DNA from: Timema cristinae
Lineage: Eukaryota > Arthropoda > Insecta > Phasmatodea > Timematidae
Length of the DNA: 64,000 bases
Assembly (NCBI GenBank): GCA_039000515.1
Contig: JBCFYV010009882.1
Span: forward strand, 49,205,118 to 49,269,117
Reading direction: 5' to 3'
In this document: positions 22,103-33,890 of the stretch, one piece after another
Layout of the letters: each line of letters begins with the position of its first letter
Position numbering within the stretch: position 1 is the first letter of the stretch
Notes under the pieces: generated by a model
The model's database searches: none
The model's input: only the letters and a program-made list of their open reading frames with translations
What the model was told of the DNA's origin: nothing
Program-made: the position numbers and the translations under genes

Positions 22103-22374
22103 TTTGAAGAAAATTATTATTATTATTATTAGCAACGCGTCTTACTACCCATTCGGGTTATACGCACTTACGCTAATGTGTAATGGTAGGGTGATTGTGA
22201 GATGAAATGAAGGACCTACAGTTTAACGTGGAATCCTAACCACGGTGGCGGCCTGGCATTCCCCACATTCACAAGATGTCTTGTCAGAGGTGAAGGAAGG
22301 GTTTGGTAATCAGATAAATCTTTGCCGAGACCGAGGATTGAACCCCGGCCGCCAGCATAGATTGAAGAAAATTA
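22103..22374 (-). repeat. SINE B (B1), 5'-truncated, inserted in foldback D
   Basis: Reversed. The tail (TAA)n and 3' end start at about 22116 and the sequence stops at 22360, inside the tRNA-like head, so the A box is absent. The target duplication ttgaagaaaatta is perfect (22103-22115 and 22362-22374). The truncation therefore happened during insertion rather than by later loss. Confidence 0.92.
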
Positions 22375-22490
22375 AACTCTATGTTTGTACTAAAGAAATA
22401 TTTTATTTAATTATGGTCTGTAAAGGTCTTGCTACAAAACGGCAAAAATACTGGCTTTCTCACATGTCCACTACATTCCCGTCTTGAGCC
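22375..22490 (+). mobile_element. Foldback element D, copy 1, right part
   Basis: aactctatgtttgtactaaa, ttttatttaattatggtctg, gcaaaaatactggctttctc and catgtccactacattcccgt give the right arm, matching the left arm at 21863 when reversed. Confidence 0.7.
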
Positions 22491-22783
22491 ATCCTCCCAA
22501 TGATTAATACATCCCTCCCCCTACCCCATAGTCTCATACTACCTGTGTTGCCTATACACATTTTAACAAGACGGTTGTGGTAGGGATGAGGAAGATATAA
22601 TTTACATGAAATGTAGCCCACATGACAGTGTATGGAAGGAGAGTAGAAAATCCATTCAAAATTAAATTCCAACCTATACGACACCGACAAATACAGTTTG
22701 TTGAGTTTAACTTTGAGCCTGCATAGTGCATAATCACCGATAAGGCTAAGTCATTTATACCTTGATGTTAAACTTTATTTTAA

Positions 22784-23080
22784 GAATGTTGTAGGTGACC
22801 TGGTGGTCTAGGGGTAAGGTGTCAGACTTCTATGCTGGCGGCTGGGGTTCAATCCTCGGTCCCGGCACAGATTTATCTGATTTCCAAACCCTTCCTTCAC
22901 CTCTGACAAGACATCTTGTGAATGTGAGGAATGCCAGGCCTCCACCGTGGTTCGGATTCCACGTTAAACTGTAGGTCCTTCATTTCATCTCACAATCACC
23001 CTACCATTACACATTAGCGTAAGTGCGTATAACCCGAACGGGTAGTTAAACGCGGTGCTAATAATAATAATAATGTTGTA
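22784..23080 (+). repeat. SINE B (B1), young full-length copy
   Basis: Starts at about 22794 with gtgacctggtggtctagggg, carries the TTC anticodon-like triplet and gctggggttcaatcctcgg, and ends gcggtgctaataataataat. The short duplication aatgttgta lies at 22784-22792 and 23072-23080. Confidence 0.92.
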
Positions 23081-24537
23081 TAAAGCGTACTTAGCCAATT
23101 TAAATATTTTATATATGTAATCTGAGTAGAGTAAAATTATTTGTTTGAAAAGGATTGTAAAATATCGCTGATATATTCTTTTCCCTTAAATATAAATTGT
23201 AGGCTCTTTCTTTTAATCGTCTTTGACTTATAAGTAGCTCGTTTCCAATACTTATTACTTAGTCAAACTTGTCTAGAATAATAATGTATTTAAATAAACA
23301 TTTAAATAGCATTTTCGTGATTTACTTAAGTATCTATAGAAGTCTGCTTTGGGAAAGACAACATTATGTTCAATAGTTTAGGAGAGTGTTTTAAATAATT
23401 AATTTAATCCATTTCTTGTGGAAACGAATGTACTGTTTGGCAGTCTTTAGCCAGCAGTAGTTAACGCGTGTGTATATAGAAGAAAAAGAGAGAGAGAGCT
23501 AAAGAGAGGCTAGTTAGAGTGAAAAAGAGATCTGGTAAACAAACATCACCGAGATTTGTCGTGGCTTCGCTGTGGTTGGTTGTGTTCGTAGGTCTGTATG
23601 TCCGGAACCAACCAGACATTAATCACTTAGAAAAGCGCTGCCTGATGTTTTTCCTCTTGCTTCTTCGTCTTCTTCAGCTCCTCACATATACATCATCTCT
23701 CTTTCTGTGTATATAATCGAGCCATTATTACACTTTAATGAATTTTTCCCAGAGTCTCGAGGGTGGAAACTTGCGCCAATCCAAAACATTTTAATGTTGT
23801 CAACACTGAGAGGGCACGGGATATTAACTGAAAGTTGATGACATGGTTAAATATGAGGCTTCCAACTCAAACCATCTAAACTTTTTTCTATCTTTTATTT
23901 TTTAATGTATGACTACATTTTTTTTATTACAGAACATACATTTTCTTTTAGTGCTGCTTTTCAACATAGCATCCACTACCTTTGTAAGCCTATTATTGAC
24001 GTTATTGGATTGAGCTTTCCAAACCACCCATTTAATCTTGTTATATATATAAAAATCACTTACTTGTAATAGCAAACAGCAAAAGTTCACCATGATATAA
24101 GGTTAAATAATTTATCCCTGAAAATGTAGAAAATACAAAATACTTGCAAGTAGATCCTTTGTAGGTATTTGTCAATTTATACTACTCTTTTCTCGATAAA
24201 ATTAAATATAACCTCTTATCAAGATTATATTAAACGAGACATTTATTTATGGTCATAGTAGAGTAAATTTATGTCTTAGAACCATTGACACCATTAAAGT
24301 ATTTTATCATTTGTACAATATTACCAAATATATTATAATTATAATATAATATATAATAAATATAATATAATATATTATAATTTTATATATATACACATGA
24401 GTACTATAAATTATAAACATAGTAAGCAGGTAGTAGCCTAAATTTGATGATTCATTTGTTTTTGCTCACTTAAATAATATTTAAATTTACTAAATATAAA
24501 TTATATACTAATTAATATGGGTCATTCAACATTGAGA
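23081..24537. other. 1.4 kb without supported gene
   Basis: At 23474-23716 a TATA-like word (tgtatatagaa) and a GA-rich stretch precede a 65-codon frame containing one hydrophobic segment (FVVASLWLVVFVGLYV). Its first codon is GTG and no splice site context could be confirmed, so it is not called. A minus-strand 63-codon frame at 23902-24093 is likewise unsupported. Confidence 0.35.
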
Positions 24538-24538
24538 A

Positions 24539-24766
24539 ACCTGCTTCAGTGGCCAATTGGTGCAAGGCAACCTTTTGTGTTAGACTATACTGTCGAGGAT
24601 GGGTAGATCGGGGTTCATATCCCGGTCGGTGTACTGAGGGTGGTTTTTTAAAAAAAATCCATTTTTCCTTGACGCAAATGTGTGTACACTTCCTCTAAAT
24701 TCTAACTTACTCATCCCTAACTCACTAGCGTATAGCCTGAACAGTTAGTAGGACGCGTTGCTAAAA
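24539..24766 (+). repeat. SINE A (A2), full length
   Basis: ctgcttcagtggccaattgg, gggtagatcggggttcatat, cccggtcggtgtactgaggg and aggacgcgttgctaaaa are well preserved. Confidence 0.85.
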
Positions 24767-25432
24767 CATAAAAGAGAATTAGTAAGATTTTTTTGAGGCT
24801 ATAGCATCTTGGCGGGGAATTTAACATAGGTATGTGTAGGAGGCCAACAACACCGATCAGGTTTGGGAGCCAGTGTCCGATTTAGCTGGGTGTGTCATTA
24901 GTTGGAATTATCTGACTCTCTGCCTCGGTCTGGCATATAATTTCTGTTAGTCGGTGTAGTGTTTACAATCGATACAGTCAAAACAAGAAATTTAATGAAA
25001 CAGACATTTTAAATCAATATTAGCAATGATAAATTGGCACACTTTAAAAAAAATTAATGTAAAGAATTAGGTTGAATTAAAAAAAAAAAAAAACATCACT
25101 ATGTACTAAAAAATTAATTAAAATCAAACTATCGGGGTATAAAAAGAACAGCATTTATGTATAATTTAAATTATGTGATTATGCGAATTTTAATCTACTT
25201 ATTTATTAAGAAATATTTTTCTTTAACTTATTATAAATTCTTCATTGCGTACACTTCATATGCATGTTTAATTATACTAAATTTTAGCCCCATACAATAA
25301 CTACTTTATCTTAATTAACAAAGGTAGGCCTACTGTGCATGCAATGGTACAAGCATAAACAAGCAAGTTTGGGACCTTATATTTCGTGAACTGTAATGAA
25401 TCAAAATCATTGAATCACTATTATTATTATCA
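24767..25432. other. No gene or repeat recognised
   Basis: AT-rich with A14 near 25078-25093. Confidence 0.4.
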
Positions 25433-25710
25433 CTCAGTCTTACTACCCGTTTGGGTTATACGCACTTAACGCTAATGTGTAATGTTAGGGTGACAGTGAG
25501 ATAAAATGGAGGACCTGCAGTTTAACGTGGGATCCGAACCACGGTGGAGGCCTATCATTCCACATAATTCACAAGTTGTGATTAATACATGTATTGTCAA
25601 AGGTGAATGAAGGGTTTGTCAAACAGATAAATCTGTCCTGGGACCGAGGGTTTAACCTCGGAGCCCCAGCAACGAAGTCTGGCAACTTACCTCAAGACCA
25701 CCAGGTAACC
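25433..25710 (-). repeat. SINE B (subfamily B2), reversed, diverged
   Basis: Reversed tail and body are clear (cagtcttactacccgtttgg; gatccgaaccacggtggagg). A B2-specific insert (cacaagttgtgattaataca) is shared with the copy at 37292-37478 and absent from B1. Confidence 0.82.
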
Positions 25711-26087
25711 ATTAAGTTACTTTTAAAAGCTGATAAATAATACATTGTTAAAGCTGTGTAATAATTCTTTTTCATGGTCGAATGACCTTAAATGATGTAT
25801 AGTTTTAGTATAACTTTTCTAAGTCCTAATTAAATTAGTATCCTTTATAAGGCAAAGATATGATATAGTTGAGAATTTCTCAAGTCTACACAACATTGCT
25901 ATGAATTATGTTTTATAATATTTATAAAATTATTCGTGATCAATACAAATTCAGTCTTTGCCTTTTAATAGAAAATGCCAAATTAAATTATTTTTAAATA
26001 TAAATTTAAAAATAAGTTCATCACATAAATGTTTAGAATTTCCTAACAAGATTGTTATTGTCTTCACCTAACTCACACACATGTCCA

Positions 26088-26345
26088 ACACCTTAACTCG
26101 GTCGGTAACGCATTTGTGTACTGAGCTAATATTCTCGTGTTCGATTCCGGTCAGGACCGAGAAATTTATCTTGTGGTGAAATGTGGGTTTATCCTTTCAT
26201 AGTGATGAATTAACGGCAGGGGGGCTGGGTGTTGTGTCTGTTCTATATCTAATTTATTCTATAACTAGTGTGCTGAAATATATATAATCAGTCGGTTCAG
26301 AAAGTGCACATTGAATAGGGTCCTACCTCAAATAAATTATAAAAT
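26088..26345 (+). repeat. SINE C (C2), best preserved copy
   Basis: Head: cttaactcggtcggtaacgc as A box and gtgttcgattccggtcagga as B box. Body: tggtgaaatgtgggtttatc and gatgaattaacggcaggggg. 3' end: atataatcagtcggttcaga and aagtgcacattgaatagggt. The 3' end is shared by C1 elements with another head and body. Confidence 0.82.
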
Positions 26346-26427
26346 TTAAAAACAAATTAAGTCTTCTATAGAATTGTGCCTTTCTTCACTTTCACTCTAT
26401 TCTTATTCTTAATTACATATATAGTAA

Positions 26428-26560
26428 AGGATTCGTAAGGTTTATGTAGTATGTACCCACATTTGCATGGACATAGAGTGGGAACCATTTAGGAAAGCTA
26501 CTCTAAATTACACCCAGTCAGTATTTGAACCCTGACCTCCCGTTACCATCAAATTAGAAT
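26428..26560 (-). repeat. SINE A, reversed, partial
   Basis: gtacccacatttgcatggac, gtgggaaccatttaggaaag and ttgaaccctgacctcccgtt are the reversed body and B-box region. Confidence 0.7.
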
Positions 26561-26871
26561 ATATATATTTTGATATTTAGTACGCTTACCCACTTATGCA
26601 GATAATATATAGCTAAGTGGTATCAATATTTTAGTATTATAAGAAATGGTATAAATAATGTAACATTTCGTCAATAAAAAGCAATGACTTCATAACCTTT
26701 TTTACAAAAATCACTTTTTGATAGTGCATTAGGCCTACTCATCTAACTTATAGATCTTAGTTACATGGTTGCTACGTTTTATACTAAATAATTTTGTCAT
26801 AGTTTGATTCAAATGAGTATAGAATCACATATTTCATGTTCTAAATAAACCAATTCCAAGTGTTTTTTTTA

Positions 26872-27070
26872 TCAACGATTCTTACTTCCTTTTCAAGGTT
26901 ATACGCATTGATGATAATTTACTCGGTAATATACCTGCATTTATGTGGAAGGAGAGTGTAAAAACAAAACCCAATAGACACTGCCGGGATTTTAAACCCG
27001 ATCTCCCAGTCATCAGCAGGCCAGTCCCTCCACGAGAGTGACGCCTGGGACCATTCGGCCACTGAAGGGA
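26872..27070 (-). repeat. SINE A (A2), reversed
   Basis: ttaaacccgatctcccagtc, catcagcaggccagtccctc and gaccattcggccactgaagg give the reversed head with an intact A box; the 3' tail is poor. Confidence 0.78.
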
Positions 27071-27640
27071 ATTTAATGTAATTTGAATTTTGATTTAATG
27101 TCCCTTACTAAAAATTTAAATATTAACAGACATAATATTATAAGTAGCAGTGGTGGTAGTAGTAGCTAAATACAATTAATGAATTAATTTTATAGCAAAA
27201 ATTGTTATTTAGAGTTATTTTAAAGCTTATAATATTTAGAAAATAAATGGTACGGAGTTCCGCACGAACTTTCTCGCTCTGTATTTAGAAATGGGGAGAT
27301 TTATTTCAAAATTCGTAATATAATATACACAAGAAAACCCGAGATCAAATTGCGCTAGACATACATGAAACATTTTTTATTCGTGGTTTTAAATTTCATA
27401 ATTTTAATTTTAAAGAATTAACGTATTCATTAGTATATTTGGGCCAATAAAAAAATATAGATATTGAGTCTCCGAGGGCTAACATTTCGTATTAAAATTT
27501 TGACTTCTGGTTAACATTTTAGTCATTTTACTAGTGGGAGCACACCTTATGGTTATCGCATTGCTAACCATTTTTCTTTTATAAATTTTGACAAATAAAA
27601 TAGGTAATTATTTACCATTGAGTCTAAAATGAGAGATAGT
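27071..27640. other. AT-rich sequence, no gene seen
   Basis: Nothing supported. Confidence 0.4.
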
Positions 27641-28330
27641 ATCGTTATGGCCGACTTTAAGAAAATGGAATTTTTCTCTTTTCATCCTCTAGTAAACTGC
27701 TATTCATTTTAGTATTAGACAGACACACAGAAAGACGGTTTTTCAGAAACCACTTTTTAGGGCTCGGGGGGGGGGGGGGGGGGTCATGAAAAGCCAACAT
27801 CCATCAACATCTCGCGGTAGATTTTTTTAATGGTCGTAATACTTTACTTTAAAGTTTTGGCAAAGTTAAGAGAAAAATATGTTTGTGTATAGCTTGAAAA
27901 CTTTAGGTTTTATAAAATATATTTCAAGTATAAGGTGTTTATTATAAAATGATTCTCATGTATGCAAAGATTAGTTTCATATCTCGAAGACCTAAGGAGA
28001 TAAAAACCTTAATTTTAATTTACGTATCAGACCGGAACCCTTAAAGTAATGTTTACGAAAAGTTGAGAGTAGCCATTTGTTCTTTAATATTAATCAAAGC
28101 TTAGAAATGAAAGCTAATCAAAATCGTTAAAGCCAATTTTTGATAACATCTATTTTTTCTCTTTCCGCCCTTAAGGAAGCTACCCTTAATTTCAGGGTTG
28201 GATATCCAATTCCAAAAATTCCTCTGGGAAAACCTATGAAAATCCTATATACCAAGATTTAGCCCAATTGGTAAAATAGTTCAGGATCTAGCCCGAGGTA
28301 CAAATCTCACAAACTTCTCAACTTTCAAGC
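27641..28330. repeat. Repeat F region with an 18-base G tract
   Basis: agacagacacacagaaagac, ttttcagaaaccactttttagggctc, G18 at 27766-27783 and gtcatgaaaagccaacatcc correspond in order to 4200-4330. gggaaaacctatgaaaatcc with ataccaagatttagcccaat at 28228-28270 corresponds to 4140-4190. The two parts are in different order or are separate copies. Confidence 0.4.
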
Positions 28331-28544
28331 TGTTAACCCCCCCTCTCCCAGCACGACTCCCCTGGTAATTAGAGCTAATTTTACTTAATTCATACATCAA
28401 GTCTTGTGGTCTGTGGTTGTTACTTTTGATATATATTAAAATATATCTATAAAATAACACTAATTATGTAGTAGAATGTTATCACTGATGATCACAAAAA
28501 ACTATGTTTTTTATAAAAAATTGATCCTACAAGTTGGAGACTTT

Positions 28545-28770
28545 AGCTCACTCAGTAGCGTATCTGATTAATGACCTAAGGGTCCCGTGTTCAATTTTTG
28601 GCATAGGTGAAAAATGTATCATAGGTGAAATAGTGGTTTCCCTTTTCAGAGGGAAAAGTTAACGGCCGGAAGCTGAATGTTGTGACTGATCTATATTGAT
28701 GATAGTTTATAAGTCGTATGCTGATATGATATACGTGGAAATTGTACATTTATTACCTATATTAATAAGT
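28545..28770 (+). repeat. SINE C (C2), diverged
   Basis: tagctcactcagtagcgtat, gggtcccgtgttcaattttt, gtatcataggtgaaatagtg, agttaacggccggaagctga and a degraded C 3' end. Confidence 0.72.
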
Positions 28771-28874
28771 TAGTTATGAAATAGGAAAGTTTATTTCCTC
28801 TAATATCGAATCTAAGATATGTGTTGGTTAAATAGCCCTACTAAGAGCAGAGGGAAACGTAAAATGTATATTTT

Positions 28875-29046
28875 AACACACATACATACACACATACATA
28901 CATGCATACATACACACATACATACATACACACATACATACATACATACATACATACATACATACATACATACATACATACATACATACATACATACATA
29001 CATACACACATACATACATACATACATACATACATACATACATACA

Positions 29047-29082
<36 letters not shown>

Positions 29083-29085
29083 TAC

Positions 29086-29116
<31 letters not shown>

Positions 29117-29134
29117 CATACATACATACATACA

Positions 29135-29168
<34 letters not shown>

Positions 29169-29289
29169 CGCACATACATACATACATACATACATACATA
29201 CATAAATACATACATACATACATATATACCCACTTACATACATACATATATATATATATATATACATACATATATATATATATATATAC

Positions 29290-29355
<66 letters not shown>
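28875..29355. repeat. Large microsatellite (TACA)n passing into (TA)n
   Basis: About 370 bp of TACA units with scattered CACA and TATA variants is followed by about 110 bp that is mainly TA. Frames of up to 159 codons on both strands (His-Thr-Tyr-Ile or Met-Tyr-Val-Cys repeats) are produced by the microsatellite and are not genes. Confidence 0.99.
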
Positions 29356-29358
<3 letters not shown>

Positions 29359-30415
29359 GTATCTCTTTCTCACACGTTCGGCTTCAACATTTATCCACGT
29401 CCTACATGGCCTACCCTTTCATTTAGATCCACACACTCTACCTTCATATATTTGCTTCGTCTTAAATTGTGTAAATAGCCACAAATTTCAGGACGAGCAA
29501 AGTATGTTTTATTAGGATCAAGTAAACCATTTGTATTGATATATCTAAAAACTCTTCCCATTCTATGCTCTAGAAATATGACCATAATTTCATAGTTCAG
29601 TAGTTGTAGTAAGTAGTCTTATGATATATCATATCTTAGAAATAAACGTAAACAAATGCTTAGTGAAGTTTTACCTGTTTGGTTGGCAATCCTTGTAGAG
29701 AGCCTTCTGGAGGGATGACGTCACGAAGATCACAAGATGAAGGTAATCCTATCTTGTCAATTGTTTGGCGAGTATAGGGGCTTAGGTTCCCTTTAAGGGA
29801 TAGTGTGAAAAAAAGATAGAATGCAAGCAGTATTGAGTGGTCTTTGGTGGCTTTTAAGTAGATTTGGGGGATTACATTATGTCACAGAGAGAAAGAGCGC
29901 TTGGTATGAAGGAGAAAAAAAGGATGTGTTTTTTTTATCTGGGGAGAGGGAAGAAGTATTGGGGAGGTAGGTTTAAGCCGCATGTAGATTAGGGTGTTAT
30001 ACCACGACTAAACTCCCCTAGTTTCCTCTATTAGATCGCCCCTGGGTTTCAACGGGGTCTCTTGGACGTTTTGTGGTGTTATCGATATAGAGCTCAACTT
30101 AAGTGCGGTTATATGCTGGCTAAAGAAGGTTAAGGCAAGTTGGGAGAGGGATGACAATCTTTCAACTCAGAGGGTTGGCTACACCACCAGATGGGCGTTA
30201 AATTGGCCGATTCAAATTCAAAGCAATTATACATGCACTAAGTTTATAAGACTATATTCATACAATCTTTATTAAAATAAATACAAAAATATACAAACTA
30301 AAATTCGAAATGATTTTCTTTAGTTGTCATACGTAACAATAAAATTTCAAAACTATGACTTTTTTTAGTCTTCCTTTAAGCTACATTATAAAAATGTTTT
30401 AAATATTAATTTTAA
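29356..30415. other. About 1 kb without supported gene
   Basis: A 64-codon frame on the minus strand (29391-29585) has no recognised domain. The region 29680-30180 is somewhat G-rich on the plus strand but shows nothing else. Confidence 0.4.
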
Positions 30416-30900
30416 GTTGTTCGTATTGTTGGACGAGTGGTCTAATGCATTAGTCTCACACTGCACTAGATTACCTTACAAGAGCATTTTTGGATTTGAA
30501 ATCTATCTGATCCATATACTTAGGTAGGCACGTGTGTGCTCGAAATGTTTTTCTTCCTTAGTTTGATTTGGCAGTGACGAGGAAGTCGGGGCACAAATCC
30601 TGGTTAGGTGTATTTAGGTTAGACTTTCATTAATGATTTTCTACACCCTCAGAGAGGAAGAGGGCACATGACTTTTTAAATTTCTCCTTTCTCAAACTCA
30701 ACCAATACTTATGACAAATATATATGTATATACATATATATGTATTAGATATATATGTATTAGATGTATGTATATATATGTATATACATATATATGTATA
30801 TATATGTATATACATATGTATTAGATATATGTATATACATATATATGTATTAGATATAGGCTATATATGAATTTAGCTAACGCTTACTAAGACGCGGTGA
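30416..30900 (+). repeat. SINE A (A2), expanded by a (TATATGTA)-type microsatellite
   Basis: Head ttgttggacgagtggtctaa; second part gtgacgaggaagtcggggca, caaatcctggttaggtgtat and gattttctacaccctc. Then about 150 bp of alternating atatgtatatac/atatatgtattag between 30716 and 30860, and last aacgcttactaagacgcggtg. The microsatellite lies between the SINE body and its 3' end. Confidence 0.6.
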
Positions 30901-32049
30901 ATAAATTATAAACCCTCACGAGTGTACTGGAAACATTTGTTCCTCAGAATATACAAGAGGGAATAGAAATGTAAAATTCCCCATCACCAACCAAACAGAC
31001 CAGACGATACTGACCCCTCTGTCTGAATGCCCAATGGTGCGGGTAGTATTTATCTTTAGTACACATTAGTGCGCACCGATTATCTTTCTTTTATTAGAAA
31101 AGTAAGACCAAACTTATTAATATTTACAGAAATAAATTGTTATTACTCAAGGAAACGTTTTCTTTGCTTTAAACAAAGCGAAAAAAAATAATTCAATTTA
31201 TATCTTCCGAACCAGTTTTTAATTAATTAAAAAAATCTAGTCCAAATTTTGAAATTGCGGCTTTAAGGTGCACATGTATGTGCATAGGGGCTACTAATTT
31301 ATTTAATTTCAGATCTCTGCGTGCGTTAGATATCGCGCAATGCTCATGACAGACAGACAGACACACAGATACACAAACTCTTCATTTTATAAATAAATAT
31401 ACTTACATTTAATTTTTACAGGTATCCATAATTTATTGATTTCGTTATAATCCTCAATAAATTCTTTATATGTTGAGTTTTTTTAAAACTGTTGTGGTGA
31501 TATATAGGAATATAGCACACTAAATATAGTATTGTTTGAAATTAGTAGTCTTGCACAGTTCAGTCTATACTTTATTAAACCAAATACCCCCTGAATACAA
31601 ATATTAAATGGGAATAACGTGAATCAAACCGTTTTATTGAATACATAACCAAATTTAATAATTTTTAATTGTTATTTTCAATTCAAATAATATAAACATT
31701 TACAAATTATTATTGGAGGTAGTAAGTAATAAGGAAGTTATTGTTGAGGTATGGCACATATTCATTTGCGTGTAGAGGACAGGAAGAACATAGTGAAAAT
31801 TCACTTTGTAAAATCAACCTCAATGCACCCAGCCGTGATGTTAGCTCCATCCTCTATCAGGCATGTTAAACTCGTGGCCCTATTCATGATCCTGTGTCGT
31901 CCGTGGACCTTTATAATGAACCAACTCACAATGCAGCCTTATTATTCAACTTATTACTAACGTTGTGGAAATACTTCATTACTCTATGGTATTAGGAACC
32001 CAAAATTTCATTGCCGCACATACAAATGTACGCCACATATCTCTATCTT
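30901..32049. other. AT-rich DNA, one acagacaga-rich spot
   Basis: At 31350-31378 tgacagacagacagacacac recalls repeat F. A 69-codon frame at 31751-31960 starts with ATG but has no recognisable character. Confidence 0.4.
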
Positions 32050-32440
32050 GAGATAGTTATATCCAGTCCACCTCATTACACTCTTATCTCTTTTTAGTCT
32101 ATTCTAATTTATCCTCTCATCTGCGTCTATGTATTCCCAATGGTCTCTTACCATTGGATTTACCAGTCAATACCATGGACAAGGTTCTAGGTTATTCCAT
32201 TCACGCTGCATGTCCTATCCACCGTTATCTGCGAGACTTGATTATCCTAACAATGTCTTGTGATGAATACAGGATATGGAACTAATCATTATGTATCCTC
32301 CTCCACTCCCCAGTAAACTCACATCTTTTTGGGCAAAATATATTCCTAAGCACCCGGTTTTCGAACACCCTAAATTGGTTTTTGTCATGTAAATTAAGAG
32401 AGAACGTTTCACACCAATAGAGACCAACCAGTAAAATTAA
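32050..32440 (-). pseudogene. Non-LTR retrotransposon, C-terminal RT-region fragment (family R1)
   Basis: On the minus strand the translation, with frame changes, gives FENRVLRNIF, CPKRCEFTGEWRRIHND, ILYSSQDIVRIIKS and a degraded GxxGR/WED region. This order (VFE..VLR.IFGPKR..VTGEWR.LHN.EL..LYSS..IIR..KSRR) is typical of the C-terminal part of endonuclease-reverse transcriptases in arthropod genomes. Only about 390 bp is left. Stops and frameshifts make it non-functional. The same family is at 59955-60390 on the other strand. Confidence 0.8.
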
Positions 32441-32681
32441 TGTTTTGTATATTGTAGAAATACGGCATTTAAAATGACATTTGGAATTGTGTCATAACTT
32501 TTGAAAATCGAGCAAATGATGCTGGTGCACCGAATTGTTATTCTTAGTTTACTAAGAATCTATCTCCAAATATGGTTAAATTAACAAATCAAATATGTAC
32601 AATTTTTGGAAGCACATTAGTCTATGATTAATTATTTTTCTCTTATGAAATGGAACACACACCGGAAAGAACAATAATCCA

Positions 32682-32928
32682 ACCCGTTTCAGTAGCCACA
32701 AGGTATATGGCGTCACTCTAGCTATATATTAGATTGCTGATAAGAGGGAGACCAGGGTTCAATCAGGATCAGGTGTACTGAGGTAGTTTTCCTAAATGGT
32801 TTTCCAATCTCCCTCTGCGCAAATGTGGGTGAACTTCCTTTAAATTCTATCTTTCTAATCCCTAAAACATTAGAGTAATTAATACGTGGGCGTATAACAT
32901 GAACGGGTATTAAGATGAAATGCTTAAA
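32682..32928 (+). repeat. SINE A (A2), full length
   Basis: cgtttcagtagccacaaggt, ggtgtactgaggtagttttc, aaatggttttccaatctccc and ggcgtataacatgaacgggt are well preserved. Confidence 0.85.
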
Positions 32929-33062
32929 ATAAACAAACAATAAACAAGTTTATTGAGACTGTTTGACCACCATTGGGCATAAAAAATAGTTAAATGAAAG
33001 TGTTAAAAATAGCTTAGAAAGCGAACTTATATCCCCATTGAAAAACACATATGTCAGTTTAA

Positions 33063-33184
33063 GGCCGCCACCGTGGTTCGGATTCCACGTTAAACTGTAG
33101 GTCCTTCATTTCATCTCACTATCACCCTACCATTACACATTAGCGTAAGTGCGTACAAACCGAACGGGTAGTAAGACGCGGTGC

Positions 33185-33213
<29 letters not shown>
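33063..33213 (+). repeat. SINE B (B1), strongly 5'-truncated, with (TAA)n tail
   Basis: Begins in the middle of the body (gccgccaccgtggttcggat) and continues to gacgcggtgctaataataat. The sequence is near-consensus, so the copy is young. No head or promoter is left. Confidence 0.9.
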
Positions 33214-33215
<2 letters not shown>

Positions 33216-33890
33216 CGATACGATGTGTCGATGTTTTTCACACGCTCTTTAGAAAATGTCCATTTAGTGTGAATGCACACAAGTTGAAAAAGCGCAATTA
33301 ATTGCTTGTGCGACTCGTCACCACTTCTCGCGCTTCATGTTAACTATTGGGATGAAATCAACATAGGCCTATGTTCACCTTGGGAGTTCTTCCTAAACGA
33401 AAAATTATGTACAAATAGTTTTGATCCAAAAATAGAAAGTTCTGAGTGTATATCTACTATATTAAGATCACATACTACTGCATATAGTTTAAATGGGAAA
33501 TTTTTCGAGCATTTTCAAACACACAATATATCGGCATATATATTATACTATAGCTTAACTGAGGATAATGATATTACTAGTGCGTAGCAATCCTATCACT
33601 CTGGCTATAGTTTTAAAATGATTAACCATTGATTTAGGTTGGCCCGACTCGATTCTAGAGTTTGTCTGAGAATTTTAGATATTAATATCAATGTATAGTT
33701 TTGTTCTTAGGTCTACTGTTCGAGGCTAGGCAGGTTTTTAAATCACGTAGTGTGCTAATAGAACCTGTGTTTTATAAAACACACATTATAATGAAATAAA
33801 AAGAATACTAACATCACTAGAGAAACCATTTAGGCTCTTAAATATCTTCCTGAGTAGTGGGTATCCTGAATCTATTTGGGGCCCCCTTAG
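33214..33890. other. No supported gene
   Basis: A 93-codon frame at 33306-33587 opens with TTG, not ATG, and has no domain. Confidence 0.4.

Noticed and set aside
22794..22870. Functional tRNA-Glu gene
   Set aside because: The A box and TTC triplet fit, but the T loop is one base short, the acceptor stem does not close, and the sequence continues into a SINE body.
23519..23716. Possible first exon with signal-anchor-like hydrophobic segment
   Set aside because: Starts with GTG rather than ATG, and no donor site or downstream exon could be supported.
28812..29373. Long open frames (up to 159 codons) on both strands
   Set aside because: They are translations of the (TACA)n/(TA)n microsatellite.
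33306..33587. 93-codon frame
   Set aside because: Starts with TTG, lacks recognisable sequence features, and sits in AT-rich DNA.
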